A DNA stretch of 64,000 nucleotides from Rugamonas rubra (GCF_900114705.1 NZ_FOTW01000019.1:1-64000); one strand, 5' to 3'; positions 53,254 through 62,665 are shown, counted from the first letter of the stretch. Notes: generated by a model from the letters alone, not told the origin. Numbers and translations: made by a program.

Positions 53254-53425
53254 GGAGTCACCTAGGAATGCCTGGGTGAATTATAGGCCCATTCATTTCC
53301 CTTGCCGTGTGGCATTTCCAACACGCCGCCGGGGAAAATCGCGGCGCCGGGGCCGCCGCCGCCGCCGCCGGCCCCGGCGCCGCGCCCGATCCGTGCTAAC
53401 CTTTTGCTTTGACTTGGCTTCGACC

Positions 53426-56347
53426 ATGGCCGCTCCGACCATTTCCCCCGACTCCACCGCCACCGCCGCGCCGGCGTCCGCGCCCGAGGCGGCGGCGCCG
53501 TCCGCGGCGCCGACGCGCAGCCGGCCGGTGCTGCTGGCGCCGGTGGCGCTGGCGCTGCTGTGCGGCCTGGGCGCCACCGCCGCCCTGTTCTGCGGCGCCC
53601 GCCAGCTCGAGCAGGACAAGCTGGCGCTGGCCTTCGAGCAGCGCGCCCGCGCCCGCCTGCAGGCGCTGCAGGAGGGCGTCAACAACGCCATCGCCGGCCT
53701 GCGCGCCGTCAACCAGCTGTTCGCCAGCGCGCCGCAGGTGACGCGCCAGCAGTTCCGCCTGTTCGTCCAGCCCATCCTCGAGCGCTACCCCTACACCTAC
53801 GGCATCAGCTACGCGCGCTACCTGCCGCAGGCGCAGCGGCCGGCCTTCGAGGCCGGGCTGGCCGCGCGCCTGCCGGGCCGGGCCATGACCGAGATGCGCG
53901 ACGGCCGCGCCGTGGCGGCCGGCCAGCGCAGCAGCTACTGGGTGATCGACTACATCGAGCCGGCGGCCGGCAACGAGGCCGCCTTCGGCCTCGACACCGC
54001 CTATCCGCAGGCCGGCAACGTCTCGCGCGAGCGCGCCTACGACACCGGCCTGCCGCTGGCCGGCGCGCTGATCGAGCTGGCGCAGGGGCCGGCGCCGCGG
54101 GTCGGCGTGATCGTCTCGATGCCGGTGTACCGCTACGGCGCCGTGCTGGCCGACGTGGCGGCGCGCCGCAGCGCGCTCGAGGGCGAGACCAACATCGTCC
54201 TGCGCCCCAACGACCTGGTGCGCAAGATCTACACCGCCGCCGGCCTGCTCGGCGCGCCCGGCGTCAACCAGCGGGTCTACGCCGCCGACCGCGAGGACGC
54301 CGCCAGCCTGGTGTTCGAGGAGATCGCCGCGGCCGAGCCGGCGCCGGCGGCGCCGCTGCGCTGGTTGTACCCGGCGCCGGCGGCGCGTTCCGTGCAGCGC
54401 CTCGACCTGGCCGGCAAGCCCTGGCTGCTGGTCGGCTGGGCCAGCCCGCGCTGGGCCGCCGCCGACCACCTGGCCTCGCTGGCCACGCTGGCGCTGGGCC
54501 TGGTGCTCAGCCTGCTGGGCGCCGCGCTGGTGCAGGCGCTGGTCTGGCGCAACCGCCACATCCAGCGCCGCGTCGAGCTGCGCACCGTCCAGCTGAAGCG
54601 GCTCAACCAGACGCTGCTGCTGCGCGAGCGCGCCATCGAGTCGAGCACCAACGCCGTCGTCATCACGGCGGCGGCGCCGCACAACCCCATCGTCTACGTC
54701 AACCCGGCCTTCGAGCGCATCACCGGCTACAGCGCCGCCGAGGTGCTGGGCAAGAGCCCGCGCCTGCTGCACGGCTACGACCTGGAGCAGCAGGGCGCCG
54801 CCGAGATCCGCGCCGCCATCCGCGAGCAGCGCGACGGCCACGCCGTGGTGCGCAACTACCGCAAGGACGGCGCCATGTTCTGGAACGACATCTACATCTC
54901 GCCGGTGCGCGAGGCCGACGGCGCCATCCACCACTTCGTCTCGATCCAGCACGACATCAGCGCCGTCAAGGCCTACGAGAGCGAGCTGCACCACCAGGCC
55001 ACCCACGACGCCCTGACCGGCCTGCCCAACCGCGCGCTGATGAAGGACCGCCTGCGCCAGAGCCTGCACCTGGCGGCGCCCAAGGGCGAGACGCTGTGGG
55101 TGGTCTCGCTCGACCTCGACCACTTCAAGTTCGTCAACGGCCGCCTCGGCCACCAGGGCGGCGACCGCCTGCTGCAGGCGGTCGCCGAGCGCCTGCTGGC
55201 CGGCGTGCGCCCGGTCGACACGGTGGCGCGCCTCGGCGGCGACGAGTTCGTGCTGTTGCTGCTGCCCGAGCAGGGCGCCGGCTGTCCGCGCGGCGACGAG
55301 GTGCAGCGCCTGCTGGCCGCGCTGGCCGCGCCGCTGGTGGTCGACGGCCAGCAGCTGTTCGTCACCTGCAGCGCCGGCGTGGCGGTCTACCCGGCCGACG
55401 GCGGCGAGCCGGCGCAGCTGCTCGAGCGGGCCGACATCGCCATGCACCGCGCCAAGGAGCTGGGCCGCAACAACTACCAGTTCTTCACCGCCGCCATGAA
55501 CGAGCAGCTCGGCGAGCGCCTGCGCATCGAGGGGGCGCTGCGCAGCGCGCTGGAGCGGCGCGAGTTCGTGCTGCACTACCAGCCGCAGATCGACGTGCTC
55601 GGCGGCCGCATCTTCGGCATGGAGGCGCTGATCCGCTGGCAGCACCCGGAGCTGGGCATGGTGGCGCCGAGCCGCTTCATCGGCCTGGCCGAGGAGACCG
55701 GCCTGATCCTGCCGATCGGCGCCTGGGTGCTGCGCACGGCCTGCCTGCAGCTGCTCGAATGGCAGCGCGGCGGCCGCGCCGGGCTGCGCATCGCCGTCAA
55801 CGTCTCGGCGCGCCAGCTGGCCGCGCCGGGCTTCGTGCAGACGGTGGCCGAGCTGCTCGCCGAGACCGGCCTGGCGCCGCGCTGCCTGGAGCTGGAGCTG
55901 ACCGAGAGCTTCCTGATGCAGGACGTCGAGCACGCCATCGGCATGATGCACCAGCTCAAGCAGCTCGGCGTGCAGCTGGCCATCGACGATTTCGGCACCG
56001 GCTACTCCAGCCTGGCCCACCTGAAGCGCTTCGAGGTCGACGTGCTGAAGATCGACCAGACCTTCGTGCGCGACCTGGCGGTCGACCCGGACGACGCCGC
56101 CATCGTCGCCACCATCATCGCGCTGGCCGCCAACTTGAAGCTGGAGGTGATCTCGGAGGGTGTCGAGACGCAGGACCAGGTCGATTTTTTACGCCGCCAC
56201 GGCTGCCGCCAGATGCAGGGCTACCACTTCGGCCGGCCGGTCGACGCCGCCGCCTTCGAGCAGCTGCTGCTGGCCGACGAGGCGCGCGCCCAACGGGGCG
56301 GCGGCGCGGCGGCGGACGGTGCGGCCACGGTGGCCGAATCGTGCTAA
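53426..56347 (+). CDS. CHASE-PAS-GGDEF-EAL cyclic-di-GMP enzyme
   Basis: 973 aa. Two membrane helices (about 33-53 and 345-370) enclose a periplasmic CHASE domain (PILERYPYTYGISYARYLP, IVSMPVYRYGAVLADV). A PAS domain (about 405-520), a GGDEF domain with intact G604-GDEF (RLGGDEFVLL) and an EAL domain with E733-A-L plus DDFGTGYSS and EVISEGVET follow. Both catalytic signatures are complete, so it could make or break c-di-GMP; the N-D of the GGDEF nucleotide motif is N-G here (FVNGRLGH). ATG 53426 is chosen because the signal-like start follows it; the long upstream extension is Arg-rich non-coding DNA. Alone. Confidence 0.9.
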   Translation: MAAPTISPDSTATAAPASAPEAAAPSAAPTRSRPVLLAPVALALLCGLGATAALFCGARQLEQDKLALAFEQRARARLQALQEGVNNAIAGLRAVNQLFASAPQVTRQQFRLFVQPILERYPYTYGISYARYLPQAQRPAFEAGLAARLPGRAMTEMRDGRAVAAGQRSSYWVIDYIEPAAGNEAAFGLDTAYPQAGNVSRERAYDTGLPLAGALIELAQGPAPRVGVIVSMPVYRYGAVLADVAARRSALEGETNIVLRPNDLVRKIYTAAGLLGAPGVNQRVYAADREDAASLVFEEIAAAEPAPAAPLRWLYPAPAARSVQRLDLAGKPWLLVGWASPRWAAADHLASLATLALGLVLSLLGAALVQALVWRNRHIQRRVELRTVQLKRLNQTLLLRERAIESSTNAVVITAAAPHNPIVYVNPAFERITGYSAAEVLGKSPRLLHGYDLEQQGAAEIRAAIREQRDGHAVVRNYRKDGAMFWNDIYISPVREADGAIHHFVSIQHDISAVKAYESELHHQATHDALTGLPNRALMKDRLRQSLHLAAPKGETLWVVSLDLDHFKFVNGRLGHQGGDRLLQAVAERLLAGVRPVDTVARLGGDEFVLLLLPEQGAGCPRGDEVQRLLAALAAPLVVDGQQLFVTCSAGVAVYPADGGEPAQLLERADIAMHRAKELGRNNYQFFTAAMNEQLGERLRIEGALRSALERREFVLHYQPQIDVLGGRIFGMEALIRWQHPELGMVAPSRFIGLAEETGLILPIGAWVLRTACLQLLEWQRGGRAGLRIAVNVSARQLAAPGFVQTVAELLAETGLAPRCLELELTESFLMQDVEHAIGMMHQLKQLGVQLAIDDFGTGYSSLAHLKRFEVDVLKIDQTFVRDLAVDPDDAAIVATIIALAANLKLEVISEGVETQDQVDFLRRHGCRQMQGYHFGRPVDAAAFEQLLLADEARAQRGGGAAADGAATVAESC

Positions 56348-56417
56348 GGTTGGCGCCGGCGGGCCGCGCGGCAAGTCCGGCCCGGCCCGGCCGGTGAAGT
56401 GAAGTGGGGGAAAAAGC

Positions 56418-56828
56418 ATGTCGAAAATATCGGTTTCAATCCAGCTGGCCGCCTCGGCCGACCGCGTCTGGCAGATGGTCGGCGGTTTCAACGGCATGCC
56501 CGACTGGTGCCGCTCGATCCGCAACAGCACGCTGCACGAGGGCGGCCGCGTGCGCCGCCTGGAGGCGTCCGACGGCGCCATCATCGTCGAGCGCTTGGAG
56601 AGCTTCTCCGAACAGGAGCGGCGCTACAGCTACTCGATCGTCGCCTCGCCACTGCCGGTGACCAACTACCAGGCCACCGTGCAGGTCGGCCCCGGCGAGG
56701 CCGGCTGCCTGGTCGAATGGTCGAGCACCTTCTACGCGGCGGCCGAGGACGAGGAGCGCATCGGCGCCGCGCTGCGGCAGATCTACCAGGGCGGCCTGGA
56801 CGACCTCAAGCGCGCGCTCGGCGCCTGA
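56418..56828 (+). CDS. SRPBCC-family protein
   Basis: 136 aa, a START/Bet v1-like hydrophobic-cavity fold (polyketide cyclase type). It begins KISVSIQLAASADRVWQMVGGFNGMPDWC, the usual first strand and helix of the family, with SSTFYAAAEDEERIGAALRQIYQGGLDDLKRAL as the C-terminal helix. The ligand is unknown. It starts 70 bp after the c-di-GMP enzyme and could be on the same transcript. Confidence 0.85.
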   Translation: MSKISVSIQLAASADRVWQMVGGFNGMPDWCRSIRNSTLHEGGRVRRLEASDGAIIVERLESFSEQERRYSYSIVASPLPVTNYQATVQVGPGEAGCLVEWSSTFYAAAEDEERIGAALRQIYQGGLDDLKRALGA

Positions 56829-56868
56829 GGCGGGCGCGCCTCGGCTCTTCGGCTACTCACTCAGCTAT

Positions 56869-58497
56869 TCAGCGCTTGACCTTGCCGAAGGCGTCGCCCG
56901 CCTTCCAGCTCGGCCGGGTCGCGCCGTTGGCCAGCGCGTAGCCCAGGTTGAGGGTGAACTGGGCCTGCTGCAGCATGCCGCTCAAGTCCCAGTCGGCGTG
57001 GTACTCGTCGCTGACCTGGTGGTAGTCGTTCTTGAAGGCGACCAGGCGGGCGGCCGACTTTTGCGGCGCGTCGACGAAGTCGAAGTGGCCGTCGCCGGAG
57101 AACACCGCCGAGCCGACGTTGAAGGCCGGCACGCCGGCCTTGGCGAAGTTGAAGTGGTCGGCGCGGAAGTAGGCGCCCGACAGGTCGGGAATGGTCGGCG
57201 CCAGCTTCAGCCCCATCTTCTTGGCCACCAGGCCGGCGCTGGCGTACAGGCTGCTGCGCTCGGCGCCGGCGACGCCGATGTCGCGCGTCTTGCCGACGAA
57301 GTTCATGCTGTCCAGGTTCAGGTCGGCCAGGGTGTCCTTCAGCGGCCAGGCCGGCCGCGCCACATAGGCCGCGCTACCCAGCAGGCCCTGCTCCTCGGCC
57401 GCCGGCCACAGGAAGATCTGGCTGCGCTTGGCCGGGCGCTTGACCGCCTCGGCGGCCATGGCCAGCAGCGCCGCCGCGCCGGAGGCGTTGTCGATGGCGC
57501 CGTTCCAGGTGTGGTCGCTGGCGTCGTCGCGCCGCGTGCCCTCGTCCATGCCGAGGTGGTCCCAGTGCGCCGAGTACACCACCGCCTCGTGTTTCAGCCT
57601 GGCGTCGCTGCCGGGCACCACGCCGAGCACGTTGAACTGCTCGACCTGGCGGATGGTGCTGCGCAGCTCGGCGTGCACGGCGATGTTCAGTTCGACCGGG
57701 GTGAACTCGCGCGTTTCGGCGCGCGCCCGCATGGCGTCGAGGTCGTGGCCGGCGGCGGCGAACAGGGCGCGCGCGGCGTCCTCCTGCAGCCAGCCCTCGA
57801 GCGGGTTGCCGGCGCCGGCCAGGTGGAAGCGCTCGTGGCTGAAGCCGTTGGCCGGCACGCTCCACGGGTAGCTGGCCGAGGCCGTGGTGTGGATCAGCAG
57901 CACGCCGGCGGCGCCCTGGCGCACCGCCTCCTCGAACTTGTACAGCCAGCGGCCGTAGTAGGTGTAGGCCTTGCCGGCGAAGCGGTTCGGCTCGGCCTCG
58001 GTCGGCTGCGGGTCGTTGACCATCATGACCAGGATCTTGCCCTTCAGGTCGACGCCCTTGTAGTCGTCCCAGCGCTCCTCCTCGGCGCGCACGCCGTAGC
58101 CGACGAAGACCAGCGGCGCGTCGAGCCGCACGTCGCTCTTGCCGCCGGCGGTGCCGAAGACGATCTCCTTGCCGGGCAGCGGCGTGATGCTTTGGCGGCC
58201 GGCCTGGAAGGTGACCGCGCTGCCGGCCAGCAGCTTGCTGCCCTCGATGCGCACCGCCTGGCGGTAGCCGCCGGCCAGCAGCGGCTTGAGGCCGATCAGC
58301 GCCGCCTGGGTCTCCAGGTAGCGCACCGCCAAATCGCCGCCGCGCTGGCCGGTGCCGCGTCCCTCGAACAGGTCGTCGGCCAGCAGCGACAGGTGGGCGC
58401 GCAGCGGCGCCTCGCTCAGCGCGGGGGCTTGCTGGGCCAGGACGGCGCTGCTGGACAGGGTCAGGCCGACGGCGAGGGCTAACAGGGAAGGGCGCAT
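56869..58497 (-). CDS. Secreted M28-family zinc metallopeptidase
   Basis: 542 aa. Sec signal MRPSLLALAVGLTLSSSAVLAQ; a PA-type insert (about 130-260, including DDYKGVDLKGKILVMMVNDP and GAAGVLLIHT); and an M28 catalytic domain. Zinc ligands: H and D in SAHWDHLG, D in GAIDNASGAAALLAMA, E in PAAEEQGLLGS, then a later D and H. It is probably a periplasmic or secreted aminopeptidase. I chose the ATG at 58497 because the signal peptide starts there; the open frame upstream covers the repeat element. Confidence 0.92.
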   Translation of the reverse strand: MRPSLLALAVGLTLSSSAVLAQQAPALSEAPLRAHLSLLADDLFEGRGTGQRGGDLAVRYLETQAALIGLKPLLAGGYRQAVRIEGSKLLAGSAVTFQAGRQSITPLPGKEIVFGTAGGKSDVRLDAPLVFVGYGVRAEEERWDDYKGVDLKGKILVMMVNDPQPTEAEPNRFAGKAYTYYGRWLYKFEEAVRQGAAGVLLIHTTASASYPWSVPANGFSHERFHLAGAGNPLEGWLQEDAARALFAAAGHDLDAMRARAETREFTPVELNIAVHAELRSTIRQVEQFNVLGVVPGSDARLKHEAVVYSAHWDHLGMDEGTRRDDASDHTWNGAIDNASGAAALLAMAAEAVKRPAKRSQIFLWPAAEEQGLLGSAAYVARPAWPLKDTLADLNLDSMNFVGKTRDIGVAGAERSSLYASAGLVAKKMGLKLAPTIPDLSGAYFRADHFNFAKAGVPAFNVGSAVFSGDGHFDFVDAPQKSAARLVAFKNDYHQVSDEYHADWDLSGMLQQAQFTLNLGYALANGATRPSWKAGDAFGKVKR

Positions 58498-58817
58498 GGG
58501 GACTCCGAGATGTGTGGTTGGCGAACGGCGGCCGACGGGGCCGCGACGGGTTTGTCGATTGCCGCCCCGGTGCCGTGACCGTGGTGGCGCGCCTATATTA
58601 CTGCATTCGGGCCGCTTGTCGGGCGCCCTGGCCACCCGCCGTTCTTCACCCCTACCCCGGGACGCGGAAGCCGGGGTCTGACCCCTTTCGGGGTCAGACC
58701 CCTCTGCTGGAGGGGTTCGGCTCGCCATCCAATCAGAATGTGAAGAAACCGATAATCCGCACCGCCGCGGGCGATTCGGGTAGCATCGGACGATCATTAT
58801 TCGACACGGGGGAGAGC
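58498..58817. other. 320-bp divergent region between the M28 and SDR genes
   Basis: Holds repeat copy 4 (58651-58710) and must contain both promoters. None is clear: the plus side has only a weak TTCGGG-N17-TATTCG just before the SDR gene. Confidence 0.4.
58651..58710. repeat. Dispersed intergenic repeat, copy 4
   Basis: Core 58673-58702: GGGGTCTGACCCC, TTTC, GGGGTCAGACCCC, in the same orientation as copy 2. The left flank (CCCGGGACGCGGAAGCC) resembles that of copy 2 more than those of copies 1 and 3. Confidence 0.8.
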
Positions 58818-59627
58818 ATGCGCGTCATCGTCATCACGGGAAGTTCGGACGGCATCGGCGCCGAAATGGCGCGCCAGCTGGCGCGCCGCCACGGCGCCGG
58901 CGTGGCGCTGGTGCTGGCGGCGCGCAATCTGGAACTGCTGCAGCGGGTCGCCGCCGACTGCGCCGCCGCCGGCGCGCAGACGTTGGTGGTGCCGACCGAC
59001 GTGTCGGTGCAGGCGCAGTGCGTGGCGCTGGTCGCCGCCACGGTGGCGCGCTTCGGCCGCATCGACGCGCTGGTCAACAACGCCGGCCGCTCGGCCCACG
59101 CGCTGTTCGAGGAGGTGCGGGACCTGGGCTGGTACGAGGAGCTGATGCGCATCAACCTGTGGGGCAGCGTCTGGTGCACCCACGCCGCGCTGCCCTACTT
59201 GAAGCAGTCGCGCGGCAGCATCGTCGCGGTCTCCTCGCTGGCCGGCCTGATCGGCGTGCCCGGCCGCACCGCCTACAACGCCAGCAAGTTCGCCATGGCC
59301 GGCTTCTTCGAGGGCCTGCGCGCCGAGCTCAAGCCGGCCGGCGTCAGCGTCACCATCGCCTACCCCGGCGTGGTGGCGACGCAGATCCGCCACCGCGGCT
59401 TCAACGCCGCCGGCGGCGCGCTGGGCAGCAGCAGCCTGAAGGAGGACAAGGCCATGTCGGTGGAGCAGTGCGCCGGCTTGATCATCGCCGGCATGCAGGC
59501 GCGCCGGCGCGAGGTGGTGATGTCGGCCAAGGGCAAGCTGGGACGCTGGCTCAAGCTGATCGCCCCCGGCCTGGTGGAGAACATGGCGCTGGCGGCGCTG
59601 AAGGACGACGTCAAACCGCAGGCCTGA
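58818..59627 (+). CDS. Short-chain dehydrogenase/reductase
   Basis: 269 aa. Cofactor motif TGSSDGIGAEMA (T-G-x3-G-x-G), NNAG in VNNAGRSAHAL, catalytic serine in VAVSSLAGL and Y-x3-K in TAYNASKF, so the enzyme is complete. The C-terminus (KGKLGRWLKLIAPGLVENMAL) is basic and amphipathic, as in SDRs related to DhrB/YdfG-type lipid or steroid reductases. Substrate unknown. A single gene followed by a terminator. Confidence 0.92.
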   Translation: MRVIVITGSSDGIGAEMARQLARRHGAGVALVLAARNLELLQRVAADCAAAGAQTLVVPTDVSVQAQCVALVAATVARFGRIDALVNNAGRSAHALFEEVRDLGWYEELMRINLWGSVWCTHAALPYLKQSRGSIVAVSSLAGLIGVPGRTAYNASKFAMAGFFEGLRAELKPAGVSVTIAYPGVVATQIRHRGFNAAGGALGSSSLKEDKAMSVEQCAGLIIAGMQARRREVVMSAKGKLGRWLKLIAPGLVENMALAALKDDVKPQA

Positions 59628-59634
59628 GCCAGTT

Positions 59635-59674
59635 GTAAGCGGATGTAAGACTCGGTAAGCGGATGTAAGCCTCG
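59635..59674. repeat. 20-bp tandem duplication after the SDR gene
   Basis: GTAAGCGGATGTAAGACTCG is followed directly by the same 20 bp with one change (A to C). It sits between the stop codon and the terminator, in non-coding DNA. Confidence 0.8.
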
Positions 59675-59676
59675 TC

Positions 59677-59703
59677 AACGCGGTCCCTGTGGGCCGCGTT
59701 TTT
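59677..59703 (+). terminator. Intrinsic terminator after the SDR gene
   Basis: AACGCGGTCC pairs with GGGCCGCGTT (one G-T pair) around a 4-nt loop, with T59699-59703 as the T-run. Confidence 0.8.
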
Positions 59704-59758
59704 CGCTCATGACACGGGAATTGTCCCGGCCACTCAACAACAGACAAGGATTACCACC

Positions 59759-60130
59759 ATGAGCAAAATCATCGCTACCCTGATCGCCTCCCTGTTCGCC
59801 ACCGCCGCCTTCGCTCAAGCGCCAGCCGCCAGCGCACCGGCCGCCAGCGCACCGGCCGCCAGCACCCCGGCCGTGGCCAAGGCCCAGGCCAAGGAGACCA
59901 AGGCTGTGGCCAAGGCCGACGCCAAGGAAACCAAAGCCGTGGTGAACGCCGAGGCGAAAGAAGCCAAGACCGTCGCCAGCGCCAAGGAAGACGTGGCCGG
60001 CGCCAAGGCCGACGAGAAGGTCGCCAAGGTGAAGGCGCACAGCAAGGCCAAGAAAGCCAAGGCCAAGGCCCACGCCGAAGCCGCCAGCGCCGAAGCCAAA
60101 GCCGCACCGGCAGCCGCTCCAGCCAAGTAA
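59759..60130 (+). CDS. Exported Ala/Lys-rich repetitive protein
   Basis: 123 aa. Sec signal MSKIIATLIASLFATAAFAQ, then three copies of APAAS and a low-complexity body of A, K, E and D (KAQAKETKAVAKADAKETKAV), ending in KAHSKAKKAKAKAHAEAAS. It resembles histone-H1-like or acid-shock-like proteins, but with a signal peptide it should act in the periplasm or outside. The DNA repeats follow the peptide repeats. Own terminator follows; AAGGA precedes the ATG. Function unknown. Confidence 0.78.
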   Translation: MSKIIATLIASLFATAAFAQAPAASAPAASAPAASTPAVAKAQAKETKAVAKADAKETKAVVNAEAKEAKTVASAKEDVAGAKADEKVAKVKAHSKAKKAKAKAHAEAASAEAKAAPAAAPAK

Positions 60131-60153
60131 TCCAGCGCTTGTGAATCGAGCAG

Positions 60154-60182
60154 ACAGGGTCCCGCGAGGGTCCCTGTTTTTT
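60154..60182 (+). terminator. Intrinsic terminator of the Ala/Lys-rich protein gene
   Basis: ACAGGGTCCC and GGGTCCCTGT pair with one T-T mismatch around GCGA, followed by six T. Confidence 0.85.
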
Positions 60183-60357
60183 CTTGTGGCGGGCTCGGCG
60201 AGCGGTGTCGACCTGCCAATTCTGCTGTTTTGATAGCAAAATAGGCGGAAAAACGGCGTTTTCTGGCGAACTTTGCGCCTGTTTGGCCGGGAGAGAGTAA
60301 ACTACGCACAAATTTCTTTCGCAATTAGGCGATTCGAACATACTTGTGAGTGACGCC

Positions 60358-62616
60358 ATGTCTGAAACACCCATTTCCCTTTTCTCCGACCTCAACCTCA
60401 GCGAGCCGCTCATCAAGGCCCTGAAGGATGTCGGCTACGAGTCGCCGTCGCCGATCCAGGCCGCGACCATCCCTCTGCTGCTGGACAACCTGGACGTGCT
60501 CGGCCAGGCGCAAACCGGCACCGGCAAAACCGCCGCCTTCGCGCTGCCGATCCTGTCGCGCATCGACATCAAGCAAACCTCGCCGCAGGCGCTGGTGCTG
60601 GCGCCGACCCGCGAACTGGCGATTCAGGTGGCCGAGGCCTTCCAGACCTACGCCGCGCACATCCCCGGCTTCCACGTGCTGCCGATCTACGGCGGCCAGA
60701 GCTACGGCCCGCAACTGTCGGCGCTGCGCCGTGGCGTGCACGTCGTGGTCGGTACCCCGGGCCGCGTCATCGACCACCTCGACAAGGGTTCGCTCGACCT
60801 GTCCAAGCTGAAAACGCTGGTGCTCGACGAGGCCGACGAGATGCTGCGCATGGGCTTCATCGACGACGTCGAACGCATCCTGCAGGAGACCCCGGACTCG
60901 CGCCAAACCGCGCTGTTCTCGGCCACCATGCCGTCGGCCATCCGCCGCATCGCCAACACCTACCTGCGCAACCCGAAGGAAATCACGGTGGCCGCCAAGA
61001 CCGGCACCGCCGAGAACATCCGCCAGCGCTACTGGCTGGTGTCGGGCATGCACAAGCTCGACGCGCTGACCCGCATCCTCGAGGCCGAGAACTTCGACGG
61101 CATGATCATCTTCTCGCGCACCAAGCTGGGCACCGAGGAACTGGCCAGCAAGCTGCAGGCGCGCGGCTTCTCCGCCGCCGCCATCAACGGCGACATCCAG
61201 CAGGCGCAGCGCGAGCGCACCATCCAGCAGCTCAAGGACGGCAAGATCGACATCCTGGTGGCGACCGACGTGGCCGCGCGCGGCCTGGACGTCGAACGCA
61301 TCAGCCACGTGGTCAACTACGACGTGCCGCATGATCCGGAAAGCTACACCCACCGCATCGGCCGCACCGGCCGCGCCGGCCGCAGCGGCGAGGCGATCCT
61401 GTTCATCACCCCGCGCGAGAAAAACCTGCTGAAGGCGATCGAACGCTCGACCCGCCAGCCGATCAGCATGCTCGAACTGCCGTCGATCCAGGCCGTCAAC
61501 GACGTCCGCATCGCCAAGTTCAAATCGCAGATCAGCGACACGCTGGCGCTGGGCGAGCTGGAACAGTTCCAGTCGCTGATCGAGGACTTCGAGCGCGAAC
61601 AGAACATCCCGGCGATCGAGATCGCCGCCGCGCTGGCCAAGATGGCGCGCGGCGACGTGCCTCTGCTGCTGGACAAAAAGCAGCAGGCCGCCAGCGCCGC
61701 CCAGTGGGAAGAGCGTCCTGTGCGCCAGGCCAGCTTCGACCGTCCAGAGCGCGGCGACCGCTTCGATCGTGGCGATCGTGGCGATCGCGGCGACCGTCCG
61801 GACCGCAGCGAGCGTTTCCCTAAAAAAGAGCGCATCGTGCGCGCCGCCGATCCAGGCATGCAGACCTTCCGCATCGAAGTCGGCTACCAGCACGGCGTCA
61901 AGCCGGGCAACATCGTCGGCGCCATCGCCAACGAGGGCGGCATCGACTCGAAGAACATCGGCCGCATCGAGATCTACGACGACTACAGCGTACTCGACAT
62001 GCCGAACGACCTGCCGAGCGACGTGATGGAGCACCTGGGCGCGATCAAGGTCGCCGGCCAGCTGCTGCGCATCAGCCGCGACGGCGAAACGCCTAGCGCG
62101 GCACCGGCCGCCGCCGTGCCGTCGCAGCGCAGCTTCGCCGCGCCGGCCGCCGCGCCGCGCGCCGCCGCCGCACCGGCCGCGCCGCGTCCAGCCGCCTCGC
62201 CGCTGGCCAAGGCCGTCCAGGTCGAGCCGACCGACTTCGACGCCGCACCGAAGAAGAAAAAGGAAAAGCCGGGCAAGGCCCTGCTGCCGATGACCGCCTT
62301 CCGCATCGAGGTGGGCAGCGACCAGGCCGCCACGCCTAGCAACATCGTCGGCGCCATCGCCAACGAGGCGGGCCTGGAGGCCAAGCACATCGGCCGCATC
62401 GAGATCTTCGACAGCTACAGCATGTTGGAACTGCCGGCCGGCATGCCGGACGACGTCTTCCAGCACCTGGGCAAAGTGTGGGTGGGCGGCCAGCAGCTGC
62501 GCATCAGCCACGCCGACAAGATGCCGCCGGAGTCGGCCAAAGCGACCCCGCCGAAAAAGCCCGCACCTGGCGCCAAGAGCGACAAGTTCAAGTCCAAGGG
62601 ACCGAAGTCGTATTGA
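60358..62616 (+). CDS. deaD: DEAD-box RNA helicase with two DbpA RNA-binding domains
   Basis: 752 aa. Q motif and motif I AQTGTGKT, PTRELA, motif II DEAD (VLDEADEML), SAT, and motif VI HRIGRTGRAGR are intact. After a charged linker rich in RGDR repeats come two copies of the DbpA/CsdA RNA-binding fold, about residues 500-572 and 645-716; FRIEVG and NIVGAIANE occur in both, and the copies are roughly 60% identical by eye. DeaD/CsdA proteins usually have one. The family helps ribosome assembly and mRNA unwinding in the cold. ATG 60358 is preferred over an in-frame GTG at 60346. A leader of up to 175 bp precedes it. Confidence 0.92.
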   Translation: MSETPISLFSDLNLSEPLIKALKDVGYESPSPIQAATIPLLLDNLDVLGQAQTGTGKTAAFALPILSRIDIKQTSPQALVLAPTRELAIQVAEAFQTYAAHIPGFHVLPIYGGQSYGPQLSALRRGVHVVVGTPGRVIDHLDKGSLDLSKLKTLVLDEADEMLRMGFIDDVERILQETPDSRQTALFSATMPSAIRRIANTYLRNPKEITVAAKTGTAENIRQRYWLVSGMHKLDALTRILEAENFDGMIIFSRTKLGTEELASKLQARGFSAAAINGDIQQAQRERTIQQLKDGKIDILVATDVAARGLDVERISHVVNYDVPHDPESYTHRIGRTGRAGRSGEAILFITPREKNLLKAIERSTRQPISMLELPSIQAVNDVRIAKFKSQISDTLALGELEQFQSLIEDFEREQNIPAIEIAAALAKMARGDVPLLLDKKQQAASAAQWEERPVRQASFDRPERGDRFDRGDRGDRGDRPDRSERFPKKERIVRAADPGMQTFRIEVGYQHGVKPGNIVGAIANEGGIDSKNIGRIEIYDDYSVLDMPNDLPSDVMEHLGAIKVAGQLLRISRDGETPSAAPAAAVPSQRSFAAPAAAPRAAAAPAAPRPAASPLAKAVQVEPTDFDAAPKKKKEKPGKALLPMTAFRIEVGSDQAATPSNIVGAIANEAGLEAKHIGRIEIFDSYSMLELPAGMPDDVFQHLGKVWVGGQQLRISHADKMPPESAKATPPKKPAPGAKSDKFKSKGPKSY

Positions 62617-62639
62617 TCGCGCGTCGGTCGGCTAAATAG

Positions 62640-62665
62640 AAAGGGAGCTTCGGCTCCCTTTTTTT
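62640..62665 (+). terminator. Intrinsic terminator of the helicase gene
   Basis: AAAGGGAGC and GCTCCCTTT form a perfect stem with a stable TTCG tetraloop, followed by five T. Confidence 0.93.
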
